64,000 nucleotides of DNA from Caldicoprobacter guelmensis (GTDB lineage Bacteria > Bacillota > Clostridia > Caldicoprobacterales > Caldicoprobacteraceae): NCBI RefSeq assembly GCF_016908415.1, contig NZ_JAFBDW010000001.1:248001-312000 (forward strand). Direction: 5' to 3'. A program made the translations under genes and the position numbers. Below, piece after piece: positions 45,067 to 55,267 of this stretch. The notes beneath the pieces are model-generated. The model worked only from the letters and a program-made list of their open reading frames with translations, did no database searches and was not told where the DNA came from. Positions within the stretch are counted from its first letter, which is position 1. Every line of letters begins with the position of its first letter.

Positions 45067-45825
45067 CTATCTTCGCCTTTTCAATTCATCATATATTTCA
45101 TCAAGAGTTATCCCCTGTTCAACCAATAAAACTAAGAGGTGATACATAAGGTCACTTACTTCGTATATAACCTCAGATTTTACCCTGTTTTTTGCTGCAA
45201 TAATCACCTCAGATGCTTCCTCTCCTACCTTTTTTAAAATTTTATCAATACCTTTTTCAAATAGATAACATGTATAAGACCCTTCTCTGGGATGCAGTTT
45301 TCTGTCCACTATAACGTCATACAATTCCCGCAATACCGAGGCCTTCGTATCAGGACAATTTTGTTTTTCAAATAATTCCTTATGCATTTCCGAAGAAGGT
45401 TGTTCAGCCATACTATTCACTTTATGTTCATTTTCCTTTTTTGCATCAGCGTACACTTCATCAGGAATAAACACCCTCTCCCCCTTTACGACCCATTCAT
45501 CGCTGACTTTATCAGCACACCGATAAAAACAGGACTTATAGCCGGTATGGCAGGCAGCCTTAACCTGTTCTACCTTAAATAACAGAGCATCGCCGTCGCA
45601 GTCGATGAATACCTCCTCTATTTTCTGAATGTGGCCCGAAGTTTCTCCTTTCATCCACAATTTTCTACGGGTTCTGCTCCAAAAATGAGTTATTCCGGTT
45701 TCAAGGCTTTTTTGCAATGCCTGGCGGTTCATATAGCCCAACATCAGCACTTCTCCCGTATTTTTATCCTGAATAATGGAAGGTATCAGTCCATCGCTGT
45801 TAAATTTCACCTCATCCATCAACAT
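45067..45825 (-). CDS. hisIE: Bifunctional phosphoribosyl-AMP cyclohydrolase / phosphoribosyl-ATP pyrophosphatase
   Basis: 252 residues. The N-terminal HisI domain (FWSRTRRKLWMKGETSGH, DCDGDALLF, CHTGYKSCFYR, with the zinc cysteines) is followed by an approximately 50-residue charged linker and the C-terminal HisE domain (KVGEEASEVIIAAKN, EVSDLMYHLLVLL). It catalyses steps 2 and 3 of histidine synthesis. Last gene of the his operon. The linker is longer than in most HisIE proteins. Confidence 0.96.
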   Translation of the reverse strand: MLMDEVKFNSDGLIPSIIQDKNTGEVLMLGYMNRQALQKSLETGITHFWSRTRRKLWMKGETSGHIQKIEEVFIDCDGDALLFKVEQVKAACHTGYKSCFYRCADKVSDEWVVKGERVFIPDEVYADAKKENEHKVNSMAEQPSSEMHKELFEKQNCPDTKASVLRELYDVIVDRKLHPREGSYTCYLFEKGIDKILKKVGEEASEVIIAAKNRVKSEVIYEVSDLMYHLLVLLVEQGITLDEIYDELKRRR

Positions 45826-45871
45826 GAGTAAAAATTCCTCCCTTTCGCCAACGTTTACATCAATCTGTACT

Positions 45872-46585
45872 TTACTCCAATTCTAAGGCTTGTTTTAAGT
45901 TTATATTGCCGCTGTACAGGGCCTTACCTACAATGACACCAGCCACTCCGATTGACTTAAGCTGAACTATGTGTTCGAGAGAGCTTACACCACCTGATGC
46001 TATTATACTGAGGCCTGTTTTTTCTACCATCTCTCTAGTAGATGATATATTTGGCCCCTCCAGCGTCCCATCACGTAGCACATCGGTATAGACTACTGTC
46101 TCCACGCCCATCTCTTTAACTTTTTTACCCAGCTCTACTGGCGTTACATCGCTTTCATTTACCCAACCTCTTGTGACTACTCGATTATTTTTTGCATCTA
46201 TGCCAATGGCTATAGATGTCCCAAAACGCTTCACAGCCTGCTCAATCAATGCGGGATCCTCTATCGCTATTGTGCCCAGTATAACCCTGGCCACTCCAAT
46301 CTCCTCCAAAAGAAAGGCTATCCTTTCCATAGAGCGTATACCGCCACCCACCTGAACAGGTATACCTGTCCTTTTTACTATTTCCTTTATAACACCTTCG
46401 TTTTGCGAATGCCCTTGGAATGCGCCGTCCAGGTCCACCACATGGAGAAATCGCGCACCCCTGGCTTTCCATTGCAGAGCAACTTCTACCGGATTTTCGC
46501 TGTACACTGTTTGTTGATCCATCCTGCCCTGCCTTAAACGAACACATTTCCCTTCTTTTATGTCTATTGCCGGATATATTATCAT
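45872..46585 (-). CDS. hisA: ProFAR isomerase
   Basis: 237 residues from ATG 46585 (MIIYPAIDIKEGKCVRL), the standard family start; longer frame to 46624 overlaps hisB. The half-barrel repeats QVGGGIRSM and IASGGVSSL mark phosphate binding, and catalytic Asp residues lie in AIDIKEG and YTDVLRDG. Fourth step of histidine synthesis. The hisF gene, normally adjacent, is missing. Confidence 0.96.
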   Translation of the reverse strand: MIIYPAIDIKEGKCVRLRQGRMDQQTVYSENPVEVALQWKARGARFLHVVDLDGAFQGHSQNEGVIKEIVKRTGIPVQVGGGIRSMERIAFLLEEIGVARVILGTIAIEDPALIEQAVKRFGTSIAIGIDAKNNRVVTRGWVNESDVTPVELGKKVKEMGVETVVYTDVLRDGTLEGPNISSTREMVEKTGLSIIASGGVSSLEHIVQLKSIGVAGVIVGKALYSGNINLKQALELE

Positions 46586-46620
46586 ATCCCAAATTGCCTC
46601 CTGTATTTTTAAAGATACTA

Positions 46621-47217
46621 TCAATCAATTATTCCTTTGGTAGAAGGAACTTTATCCACCCCTTTTTCTATACTCACCGCCTGACGTAAGGCCCGGGCAA
46701 AAGCTTTAAAGACGGCTTCCAGCATGTGATGGGCATTTTTGCCGTACAAAACCCTTATATGTAGCGTAACTCCACATTGGCTGGAGAAAGCCCTGAAAAA
46801 TTCCTCAGCAAGCTGGGTGTCAAAATTTCCTACCATAGGAGCAATCGGCGGTATATCCCAATGCAGATACGGCCTACCACTTATATCCAGGCTTACCATG
46901 GCCAGCGACTCATCCATGGGTATAAAAGACGTCCCGTAACGGCATATTCCTTTTTTGTCCCCAAGGGCCTGCGCAAAAGCTCTCCCCAAGACGATACCCA
47001 CATCCTCTACCGTGTGATGGCCGTCAACATTTAAGTCACCGTGACATTCCACAGTAAGGTCAAAGCCGCTGTGCCCTGCTAGGATGTTGAGCATGTGGTC
47101 AAAAAATCCGATACCGGTATCTATCCGAGCTTGTCCCTGGCCTTCCAGGTTTATCTCCACCCTTACACTTGTTTCCATCGAATGCCTTTCTGCTCTGCCT
47201 ATCCTTTGATCCATCAC
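46621..47217 (-). CDS. hisB: Imidazoleglycerol-phosphate dehydratase
   Basis: 198 residues, monofunctional. Metal-binding GIGFFDHML, DGHHTVEDVG and GKNAHHMLEAVFKAFA motifs are intact. Directly abuts the hisC stop. In most operons hisH follows here; none is present. Confidence 0.96.
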   Translation of the reverse strand: MMDQRIGRAERHSMETSVRVEINLEGQGQARIDTGIGFFDHMLNILAGHSGFDLTVECHGDLNVDGHHTVEDVGIVLGRAFAQALGDKKGICRYGTSFIPMDESLAMVSLDISGRPYLHWDIPPIAPMVGNFDTQLAEEFFRAFSSQCGVTLHIRVLYGKNAHHMLEAVFKAFARALRQAVSIEKGVDKVPSTKGIID

Positions 47218-48279
47218 TTATCCCTCCAATATGCACTTTAGCGCTTCTACAAAGGTATCGTTGTCCTGCCTTATACCTACCGTGATGCGTAGATGACTTT
47301 TTAGTCTAGGGTCGCTTGGGAAGTTGCGAACCAGTATACCTTGCTCTTTCAGTTTTTTGTAGACCATTTCGCCATCATCAACCTTTATCAGCAAAAAATT
47401 GGCCTTTGAAGGATAAACCTCTACTCCCTTTACAGCGCTTAATCTGTGGTACAATCGCTCCCTTTCATTCACTATTGTAGCAATCCTGATACGAAAGACG
47501 TCGACGTTTTCAAGCACGAGCTGTGCAACCCTCTGTGAGAAGCTGTTTATGTTGTAAGGAGGTTTTACAGCATATACCTCTTCAACTAGCCTTCGATTTC
47601 CTATCATATATCCTATGCGGAGGCCGGCAAGCCCAAAAGCCTTCGAAAAAGTTTTAAGAACCAAAACATTAGGGTAATTGACGCTTTGGCTGACAATCGA
47701 CTCTTCGCAGAATTCTCCATAGGCCTCATCCACCACTACCACGCCGTTAAAATTTTTGATTAAGTTCATAAGGTCAGCCTTATCGATAACGTTGCCTGTA
47801 GGATTATTGGGAGAGCATACGAACACAAGTTTTGGCTTGTGCTGTTCTATCGCTTTATAAAATGCATCCATATCATAATTAAAATTATCATCCAGCGGCA
47901 CATCTACGGGGATACCCCCCGCTATACGGGTAAATATTCCGTACATTGCAAATGATGGGCTGGGACACAGCACCACATCTCCCTTTCCTACAAAGGCGCT
48001 TATTGTAACCCTTATTAATTCGTCTGACCCTACTCCCACCATGACTTCATCTGGTGATACGCCACAATATCGAGAAATGGCCTCCCTTAAGGCGGTTGCA
48101 TCTGAATCAGGGTATCTGTTAAATCCGCACCCCTCCATCAGTTCTTTTGCCAACTGTTGCCTTATAGCATCTGGCAGGTCATAGGGACTTTCATTAGCAT
48201 CTAATTTTATTTTATAGGGTATGTTATGAACCTTATATGGCTTTAAATCTTTAATATCATCACGCAAAAATTCAGCCAT
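47218..48279 (-). CDS. hisC: Histidinol-phosphate aminotransferase
   Basis: 353 residues. Fold type I PLP enzyme: VCSPNNPTGNVI, VVDEAYGEFC, and the Schiff-base lysine in LKTFSKAFGLAGLRIGY. Begins 8 bases inside hisD. Confidence 0.96.
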   Translation of the reverse strand: MAEFLRDDIKDLKPYKVHNIPYKIKLDANESPYDLPDAIRQQLAKELMEGCGFNRYPDSDATALREAISRYCGVSPDEVMVGVGSDELIRVTISAFVGKGDVVLCPSPSFAMYGIFTRIAGGIPVDVPLDDNFNYDMDAFYKAIEQHKPKLVFVCSPNNPTGNVIDKADLMNLIKNFNGVVVVDEAYGEFCEESIVSQSVNYPNVLVLKTFSKAFGLAGLRIGYMIGNRRLVEEVYAVKPPYNINSFSQRVAQLVLENVDVFRIRIATIVNERERLYHRLSAVKGVEVYPSKANFLLIKVDDGEMVYKKLKEQGILVRNFPSDPRLKSHLRITVGIRQDNDTFVEALKCILEG

Positions 48280-49576
48280 TATCTTTTAACCTCACTTTTA
48301 TGGAATTTGCATGAGCAACTAAACCTTCCCTGTTTGCAAACTCTATGACATCATGAGCCACGGCTTTTAACGCTTTTTCAGTATAAAATATTACATTGGA
48401 TTTCTTCACAAAATCGTACACTCCCAGGGGGGAGAAGAAACGCGCCGTACCCCCGGTAGGAAGCACATGGTTAGGCCCAGCCATATAATCCCCCACTGGT
48501 TCAGGAGTATAATGCCCTAGGAATATGGAACCCGCATGTTTGATGGACCCCAGAATCTCAAAGGGGTTGTGTACGGCCAACTCCAAGTGCTCTGGAGCGA
48601 TGGCGTTTGCAAGCTCTATAGCTTGCTGGATAGAATCCACTACAATAAGGGCTCCAAAATCCCTCAACGAAACCCGTATAACATCCCTCGTTGCTAAACC
48701 CTCAACCTGTCTCTGCAGTTCTTCAAGCACATGGCTTGCCAACTCAAAAGATGTGGTTACAAGAATCGCAGAAGCCATTGGATCGTGTTCGGCCTGTGAC
48801 ATGAGGTCAGCCGCCACAAGAACCGGATTAGCAGAAGAATCAGCTAGCACCATTACTTCGCTGGGGCCGGCTATCATATCGATGTCCACATAGCCGTATA
48901 CCTCTTTTTTCGCCAGAGCCACATAAATGTTACCCGGCCCTACTATCTTGTCCACCTTGGGTATGGTGGCAGTACCGAAAGCCAATGCTGCTATGGCCTG
49001 TGCCCCTCCTATCTTAAATATTCTGCTGCACCCCGCTTCACAGGCTGCTACCACGGTATGAGGGTTTACCTTTTTATCCTTCGCGGGTGGTGTGACCATG
49101 ACGATATCCGACACACCTGCCACTTTGGCGGGGATCACATTCATTAACACTGACGAGGGATAAGCTGCACGCCCTCCTGGTACATAGACTCCAACCCGCT
49201 CCAAGGGCATTACACGCTGCCCCAACATTATGCCATTTTCATCGAATACTGTCCAGGAATTTTCAAGCTGTTTGCTGTGAAATTTCCAAATATTGTCTTT
49301 GGCCTGTTTAAGTATTCTTAGAAAATGGTCGTCTACTTTTGAATATGCTTCTTGGATCTCCTCTTGGGATACAAGCATCTCTTGTGCGCTAGCATAATGC
49401 ACTCCATCAAACTGAGCGGTAAATTCCAATACCGCTTCATCACCCCGTTGCTGGACAGCTGAAAGTATTTTAGAGACAATCTCCCTTTTGTTCTCAAAAG
49501 ATACTTGCCAGCGACGGTTGAGCTTGCTCGCTACCCAAGTGGTATCCTTGCCTCTTCCATCAATTAATCTTATCAT
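48272..49576 (-). CDS. hisD: Histidinol dehydrogenase
   Basis: 434 residues. Zinc enzyme oxidising histidinol to histidine. Conserved YVPGGRAAYPSSVLMN, IDMIAGPSEV, SQAEHDP and AGPNHVLPTGG with zinc ligands. Start overlaps hisG by 17 bases. Confidence 0.97.
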   Translation of the reverse strand: MIRLIDGRGKDTTWVASKLNRRWQVSFENKREIVSKILSAVQQRGDEAVLEFTAQFDGVHYASAQEMLVSQEEIQEAYSKVDDHFLRILKQAKDNIWKFHSKQLENSWTVFDENGIMLGQRVMPLERVGVYVPGGRAAYPSSVLMNVIPAKVAGVSDIVMVTPPAKDKKVNPHTVVAACEAGCSRIFKIGGAQAIAALAFGTATIPKVDKIVGPGNIYVALAKKEVYGYVDIDMIAGPSEVMVLADSSANPVLVAADLMSQAEHDPMASAILVTTSFELASHVLEELQRQVEGLATRDVIRVSLRDFGALIVVDSIQQAIELANAIAPEHLELAVHNPFEILGSIKHAGSIFLGHYTPEPVGDYMAGPNHVLPTGGTARFFSPLGVYDFVKKSNVIFYTEKALKAVAHDVIEFANREGLVAHANSIKVRLKDNG

Positions 49577-50210
49577 TTTGAAGTTCCTCCACTACCATCT
49601 GAATATTATCAATAAGGGGCTTTATCTCTGTGTGCTTTGTCTTTAAGCTGACACGGTTGACCACCAATCTAGCGCTTATACTGCATATCTCTTCCAGTAT
49701 GACGAGCCCGTTCTCCTTAAGGGTCCTGCCGCTCTCCACTATGTCCACAATTACATCTGACAATCCCGTCAATGGGCCTAACTCTACCGACCCGTTAAGC
49801 TTTATAATCTCCACGTTCTTGCCTTTGCGGGCAAAATAGTTGCGCGCTATATTGGGGTATTTTGTAGCGACACGGGTATGAGAGCGTGTGATCCACATAT
49901 CCTGTTTTTCTGGAAAACCGGCCACCACCAGCCTGCACTGGCCAAACCTCAAATCCAGCATTTCATACAGAGAACGACCTTCCTCCAGCAATGTATCCTT
50001 TCCTACAATGCCCATATCAGCTATGCCGTATTCCACATACGTTGGAACATCGCTGGGTTTGACCAGTATCATGCGAATCTGCTGGTCAGGGGTAAAAAAG
50101 ATCAGTTTTCTTGACGGCTCTTTAAGCTCGCCGCAGTCAACTCCCGCAGCTTCTAGAACGTCCACAGCTTCCTCCATGAGCCTTCCTTTGGCAAGAGCTA
50201 TAGTTATCAA
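49560..50210 (-). CDS. hisG: ATP phosphoribosyltransferase, short form
   Basis: 216 residues from TTG 50210, chosen because GAGGGGAG lies 7 bases upstream and the product starts at the conserved ITIALAKGRL. First committed step of histidine synthesis. The C-terminal regulatory domain is absent, as expected for the short HisG that needs HisZ, encoded just upstream. The motif SGRTLKENGLVILEEI lies near the C-terminal phosphoribosyl loop. Confidence 0.95.
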   Translation of the reverse strand: MITIALAKGRLMEEAVDVLEAAGVDCGELKEPSRKLIFFTPDQQIRMILVKPSDVPTYVEYGIADMGIVGKDTLLEEGRSLYEMLDLRFGQCRLVVAGFPEKQDMWITRSHTRVATKYPNIARNYFARKGKNVEIIKLNGSVELGPLTGLSDVIVDIVESGRTLKENGLVILEEICSISARLVVNRVSLKTKHTEIKPLIDNIQMVVEELQNDKIN

Positions 50211-50294
50211 CGAAATGCTCCCCTCTCTCTGTGAAGTAAAATTGAAAATATAAATTACAAGAAGGAATACAAACATTTTGAATAGCTTTTTAAC

Positions 50295-51518
50295 TTATAT
50301 ATTAAGATTGATTTCGTGCTCAACCATCCCCTCTTTATCTTTAAACTCTACCACTTTGGGAATACGCCTTTCTCTCGCATAATCCAGAGGGCTTGCGAAG
50401 TCATCTGTGGGCAAAAACATCTCCACCCTCTTGTTTTTTCTTTTGAGCTGTTGCATGAATTCGTACGCTTTACCCATCTGTCCACTTTCAGCCACCACCA
50501 GTACATCTACGGGTGGTATCTCCTCCAATTTGCCCTGCCTTTCCAGAGCTATGAGAAGGCGCTTTATCCCCACTGCAAACCCTGTAGCCGGCAGGTCGCG
50601 CCCAAATTCTGATACCAGCCTGTCATACCGGCCGCCACCACACACTGGATAGCCAAGCTCCTTTGTGATTCCCCTGAATATGATACCGGTGTAAAAGTTA
50701 AAGCTCTGAACCATTCCCAAGTCAAAAGTGACATAACGGTCAAACCCATAGTCTCTTAAAATCCCATATACTTGATATACGTTTTCAAGAGCGTCCTTGC
50801 ATTTCGGGCTTCGAGAGATTTTATTGGCCTCTATTAAAATTCGACTATCTCCATAAAGTTGTGGCAGCCGATATATGGTATCTTTGATATGCTCCGAAAT
50901 GGGTAAGCTCTTAAGAAGCATCTCAAGTGCTAGCATGTTTTTCTGGTCAATTAGATTTCGGACTTCTTCAACTTCTTGTTCAGGCATTCCTGCTTCTTCG
51001 ATTAATCCCTTAAAAAATTCCACCTGACCTACATCGATTTGAAACTCATCAAGCCCTAAATCCAGAAATACTTGTATAGCCATTGCTATTACCTCTGCAT
51101 CAGCTTCTGGACCGTTAACGCCTAAAAGTTCTATACCCGCCTGTGCCACCTCACGTTGTTTAGCTCCCTGAAATTCACCATATCTATATACATTCCCCAA
51201 ATAGAACAGTCGCAGAGGAAGCGGATTGTTTGTCATTTTGGTTCCGACAACTCTAGCAATGGGCATGGTGATATCTGGACGCAATACAAGAATCCTGCCT
51301 TCTGGGTCAATTAATTTAAACATCTGCTCTTGATCAATAGAAGGCTTTACACCAGCAAATACATCAAAAAACTCAATTACAGGTGTCTCTATCTCATTAT
51401 ATCCGCTCAGATAAAAAAATTTTCTGATCTTATCTTCTATTCTACGCTTATTGTAACACTCATCAAGAAGATAATCTTGCACTCCTTCCGGAAGGCTCAA
51501 TTTTAATTTGCCTACCAT
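50295..51518 (-). CDS. hisZ: ATP phosphoribosyltransferase regulatory subunit
   Basis: 407 residues. Catalytically inactive class II histidyl-tRNA synthetase paralogue that activates short HisG and carries histidine feedback. LPEGVQDYL at the start, LRPDITMPIARV (class II motif 2 relic) and CGGGRYDRLVSEFG are visible. First gene of the operon, with GGAGG and its own promoter at 51583-51612. Confidence 0.94.
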   Translation of the reverse strand: MVGKLKLSLPEGVQDYLLDECYNKRRIEDKIRKFFYLSGYNEIETPVIEFFDVFAGVKPSIDQEQMFKLIDPEGRILVLRPDITMPIARVVGTKMTNNPLPLRLFYLGNVYRYGEFQGAKQREVAQAGIELLGVNGPEADAEVIAMAIQVFLDLGLDEFQIDVGQVEFFKGLIEEAGMPEQEVEEVRNLIDQKNMLALEMLLKSLPISEHIKDTIYRLPQLYGDSRILIEANKISRSPKCKDALENVYQVYGILRDYGFDRYVTFDLGMVQSFNFYTGIIFRGITKELGYPVCGGGRYDRLVSEFGRDLPATGFAVGIKRLLIALERQGKLEEIPPVDVLVVAESGQMGKAYEFMQQLKRKNKRVEMFLPTDDFASPLDYARERRIPKVVEFKDKEGMVEHEINLNI

Positions 51519-51582
51519 CGATAACCTCCACTTAATTTAACTCTTTAACTAATTAAATTGATAAAGCGTCGAACTTGGGTAT

Positions 51583-51612
51583 ATTATATTATAAACTTCA
51601 TGATCATGTCAA
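51583..51612 (-). promoter_or_regulatory. Promoter of the his operon
   Basis: Minus strand TTGACA, 18 bases, TATAAT, about 65 bases before hisZ. No His T-box or attenuator structure is apparent in this short leader. Confidence 0.7.
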
Positions 51613-51628
51613 ATGTAAATTTGCTTTA

Positions 51629-51657
51629 TTGACTATAAAAAACAAAGACTATAAAAT
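51629..51657 (+). promoter_or_regulatory. Promoter of the histidinol-phosphatase gene
   Basis: Plus strand TTGACT, 17 bases, TAAAAT. It lies back to back with the his operon promoter, 17 bases away, so one regulator could control both. Confidence 0.65.
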
Positions 51658-51696
51658 GAATCTATAAAACTAATTTATTGAAGGCAGGGATAGAAA

Positions 51697-52503
51697 TTGT
51701 TGGACTACCACGTTCACAGCACATATTCGTTAGATAGTCATATGTCTATGGAAGCAGCATGTTTGCAAGCAATTGAAGCCGGGCTCAAAGAAATAGCCTT
51801 TACGGATCACATAGACATAGACTGGCCAGACAAAACCATTCCTCCTTTTGATATTAGGATGCTAGATAGTTATTTTGAAGACATAGAAAAAATGCAGAAT
51901 ATGTTCAAAGGGCAACTGGTGATAAAAAAGGGAATAGAAATAGGCTTGCAGCCCCATATCCTTGATGAGTGTGCCAGTATAGTGAACTCTTACCCATTCG
52001 ATTTTGTGATAGCGTCGGTTCATTTGGTGGGAGGCGTTGACCCTTACTGGGGGGTATTTTATCAGGGTAAAACAAAAGAAGAGAGCTATAAGGAATACTA
52101 CGAGGAAATATTGAAGCTTATTAAGTCTTTCAACGAATTCAACGTTTTGGGGCATTTAGATTATATAAAAAGGTATTCGCCATTTCCCGTTGAGAAGACA
52201 GATCATCTTCTGTGTACTTCCTTAGTGGATGAGATATTACAAACCCTTATTTCCAAAGGTAAAGGGCTGGAAGTCAACACATCTGGCTACCGCCATGCAT
52301 CAGAGGCACCTATGCCCCATCCTGATATAATTGCAAGATACAGGGAGTTGGGTGGTAGGATCATCACGCTCGGTTCAGATGCCCATACTCCCGAACATGT
52401 GGCATTCAAGTTTGAAACCGCTCTTCAAGAAATAAAGAGGTCAGGGTTTGACACCCTTACCTCTTTCACGGGCATGCAACCTGAATTTGTGGCCATAACA
52501 TGA
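51697..52503 (+). CDS. hisK: Histidinol-phosphatase, PHP family
   Basis: 268 residues from TTG 51697. PHP metal motifs YHVHSTYSLDS, FTDHIDI, GIEIG, ASVHLVGG, GHLDYIKR and LGSDAH are in order, matching HisK/HisJ histidinol phosphatases. It removes phosphate from histidinol phosphate, complementing HisC and HisD. Its divergent position against the his operon supports the assignment; it ends 17 bases before the convergent atp operon. Confidence 0.92.
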   Translation: MLDYHVHSTYSLDSHMSMEAACLQAIEAGLKEIAFTDHIDIDWPDKTIPPFDIRMLDSYFEDIEKMQNMFKGQLVIKKGIEIGLQPHILDECASIVNSYPFDFVIASVHLVGGVDPYWGVFYQGKTKEESYKEYYEEILKLIKSFNEFNVLGHLDYIKRYSPFPVEKTDHLLCTSLVDEILQTLISKGKGLEVNTSGYRHASEAPMPHPDIIARYRELGGRIITLGSDAHTPEHVAFKFETALQEIKRSGFDTLTSFTGMQPEFVAIT

Positions 52504-52520
52504 CCTCGATAATTAAGCGG

Positions 52521-52934
52521 CTAATCGATGTTGTAACGCTTTTTGACTTTGAGCCTGGCCATTGCTCGGGCCATAGCGGCCTTTGACTGATAATATTCCT
52601 TCATGCTCCTGCGCAGGCGTATCCTCTGCTGTGCCCGTTCAAGGGCGGCCTGAGCACGCTTTTCGTCTATCTCTTCCGGCCATTCCACCGAATGAGATAG
52701 AATAATGGTCTCATCGGGGCGTACCTCCATAAAACCTTCATTTATAGCCGCCTCACGCCATTTACCGTTTTGCTTGATCTTAAGCGTCCCAATGGCAACC
52801 AAAGCTACCATTGGGACATGCCCTTTCATTATTCCCAATTCGCCGTCAGAGCTGTTTACTATCACCATCTCCACGTTTCCCCTGAAAAAAGTCCTCTCAG
52901 GGGTTATGACTTCAAGATAGAATTCACTTGCCAT
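52521..52934 (-). CDS. atpC: ATP synthase F1 epsilon subunit
   Basis: 137 residues. N-terminal beta sandwich (EVITPERTFFRGNVEMV) and C-terminal two-helix arm (KRAQAALERAQQRIRLR) that can inhibit hydrolysis. Last gene of the operon, six bases after atpD. Confidence 0.95.
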   Translation of the reverse strand: MASEFYLEVITPERTFFRGNVEMVIVNSSDGELGIMKGHVPMVALVAIGTLKIKQNGKWREAAINEGFMEVRPDETIILSHSVEWPEEIDEKRAQAALERAQQRIRLRRSMKEYYQSKAAMARAMARLKVKKRYNID

Positions 52935-52940
52935 TTTTTA

Positions 52941-54346
52941 TCAACTCGCTTTCCTCATCCTCTCGGCTTTTTCAAACACCTCGTCCAAGTTCCCTACCAT
53001 GAAAAATGCTGCTTCGGGTATATCGTCCACCTCTCCGTCTACAATAGCCCTGAAACCTTCTATGGTTTCTTTAAGTGGAACAAACTTTCCTTCTATTCCG
53101 GTATATGTGGCCGCTACATGGAAGGGCTGAGACAAGAATCGCTGTATCTTACGCGCCCTGTAGACAGCCAGCCTGTCTTCTTCATTGAGCTCTTCCATAC
53201 CAAGTATGGCTATTATGTCCTGTAGCTCTTTGTACCGCTGTAAAATTTCCTGGGCCTTGCGTGCCACTCGGTAATGCTCCTTGCCAACTATTCTCGGGTC
53301 AAGTATCCTCGAGCTGGAATCCAATGGGTCAATTGCGGGATATATGCCCATTTCGGCAATCTGCCTTGAGAGAACAGTGGTGGCATCCAGGTGAGCAAAT
53401 ATGGTTGCAGGAGCAGGATCGGTCAGGTCATCTGCAGGCACATACACCGCCTGAACCGATGTAATGGAGCCGTTTTTGGTGGACGTTATGCGTTCCTGCA
53501 GTGCCCCAACCTCCACAGCCAGGGTAGGTTGATACCCAACAGCCGAAGGCATTCTTCCCAACAGTGCGGACACCTCAGCTCCTGCCTGGATGAAACGGAA
53601 TATATTGTCTATGAAAAGAAGTACGTCCTGTCCTTCCTTGTCTCTGAAGTATTCGGCAAGGGTAAGGCCTGTTAAAGCCACACGCATTCTAGCGCCCGGT
53701 GGCTCATCCATTTGGCCAAACACCAGAGCCGTCCTTTCTAGCACACCCGACTGCGTCATCTCCGTCACCAGCTCATGCCCCTCTCGAGTGCGCTCACCTA
53801 CACCTGTAAACACCGAAACCCCACCATGCTGGGTGACGATGTTGTGTATGAGCTCCATGATGAGCACCGTTTTACCCACGCCAGCTCCACCAAACAGTCC
53901 AATCTTACCACCTTTTGGATAGGGAGCCAGCAGGTCTATAACCTTGATTCCGGTTTCGAGTATGTCGGTAGCCGGACGTTGCTCTTCAAGAGGCGGTGCA
54001 GGGCGATGAATAGGAACCCTCTCCTGCGCATTTACAGGCCCCTTGCCGTCAATCGGTTCTCCCAGAACATTGAAAACCCGGCCCAACACTTCCTTACCCA
54101 CAGGTACCGAAATGGGAGCCCCTGTATCATATGCTTCCAGCCCTCTTTTTAAGCCATCTGTAGCTTCAAGGGCAATGCAGCGCACCTTGCGGTTGCCTAA
54201 ATGCTGAGACACCTCAGCCCACACCACCCTTGTACCGTCCACTATTTTCACGGCATTGAGTATGGCCGGCATATCTTCCGATTCAAACTGTATATCAATT
54301 ACTGGACCGACAATTTGCACCACTTTTCCCTTGTTTTTGTATTCCA
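52941..54346 (-). CDS. atpD: ATP synthase F1 beta subunit
   Basis: 467 residues from ATG 54346, with GGAG upstream and the standard N-terminus KGKVVQIVGPVIDI; the longer frame to 54383 runs into atpG. Catalytic subunit: P-loop GGAGVGKTVL, the catalytic Glu in GVGERTREG, and DELSEED-like region here as LNEEDRLAVYRARK. Confidence 0.97.
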
Positions 54347-54366
54347 TATATGTCTCATCTCCTTTA

Positions 54367-55242
54367 TCAGAACCGCTTTTCAAGTGCAGCTACGCCACCC
54401 ATTATTTCGGAAATTTCATTGGTAATAACTGCCTGCCGTGCCTGATTGTACTTGATCTGCAACTCGGCTATCATGTCATCCGCGTTATTTGTAGCGGTAT
54501 CCATTGCCATCATCCTGGCCTGCTGCTCGCTGGCAAAAGACTGTATCAATGCCCCATATATGAATCCCAGAAGATACTTAGGAATCAGCAGGTCAAGCAC
54601 AGCTTTGGGTGAGGGATGATAGAGTATATCGGCACGGTACTCCACATCGAGGCTGACATCTAAAAATGCCGAAAGTTCCACCGGTAACAGCTTTATAACC
54701 CTCGGGGTCTGCTTCACCGTCGATTCCATGTGGGTATAGACGATATAAAGTTCATCCATCTTATTTTGGCTATAGGCATCTATTAGCTGCTCAGCCATAT
54801 CCCTTGAATAGTGAAAATTCGGATTTTCTGCTGCATCCAAATACTCATCGTTGACATTATAGCCTTTTCGCTTGAAAAAATCACGGGCTACATGGCCCAC
54901 CACGAATATATCAACAGTACCACCGTGCTGCTGTATGTGCGAAAGGGCTGTCTGCAGCACGTTGTGGTTGTAAGCACCGCACAGCCCCTTATTTCCTGCA
55001 ATGACCAGATAGGCAGCCCTTTCATTTCCCTTCGGCACAAAAAAAGGGTGGTCGATTCCAGGGCTATGAACTATGATGTCTTTGAGAGTAGAGCGTATTT
55101 TCTCGAAGTATACGTGATTAGCCCTATATTTTTCCATGGCCCTGCTGAGCTTAGACGAAGCGATGAGGTACATGGCCTTGGTTATCTGGCGCGTTTGACG
55201 TATGGTCCTGATCCTTCGCTTGATCTCAATTACGTTGTACAT
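54367..55242 (-). CDS. atpG: ATP synthase F1 gamma subunit
   Basis: 291 residues from ATG 55242. Rotor shaft: N-terminal coiled-coil IKRRIRTIRQTRQITKAMYL and C-terminal IKYNQARQAVITNEISEIMGG are typical; GNKGLCGAYN lies in the Rossmann domain. Near-adjacent to the fused alpha gene. Confidence 0.95.
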   Translation of the reverse strand: MYNVIEIKRRIRTIRQTRQITKAMYLIASSKLSRAMEKYRANHVYFEKIRSTLKDIIVHSPGIDHPFFVPKGNERAAYLVIAGNKGLCGAYNHNVLQTALSHIQQHGGTVDIFVVGHVARDFFKRKGYNVNDEYLDAAENPNFHYSRDMAEQLIDAYSQNKMDELYIVYTHMESTVKQTPRVIKLLPVELSAFLDVSLDVEYRADILYHPSPKAVLDLLIPKYLLGFIYGALIQSFASEQQARMMAMDTATNNADDMIAELQIKYNQARQAVITNEISEIMGGVAALEKRF

Positions 55243-55267
55243 AACAATAATCACCTGCACATCTTTA

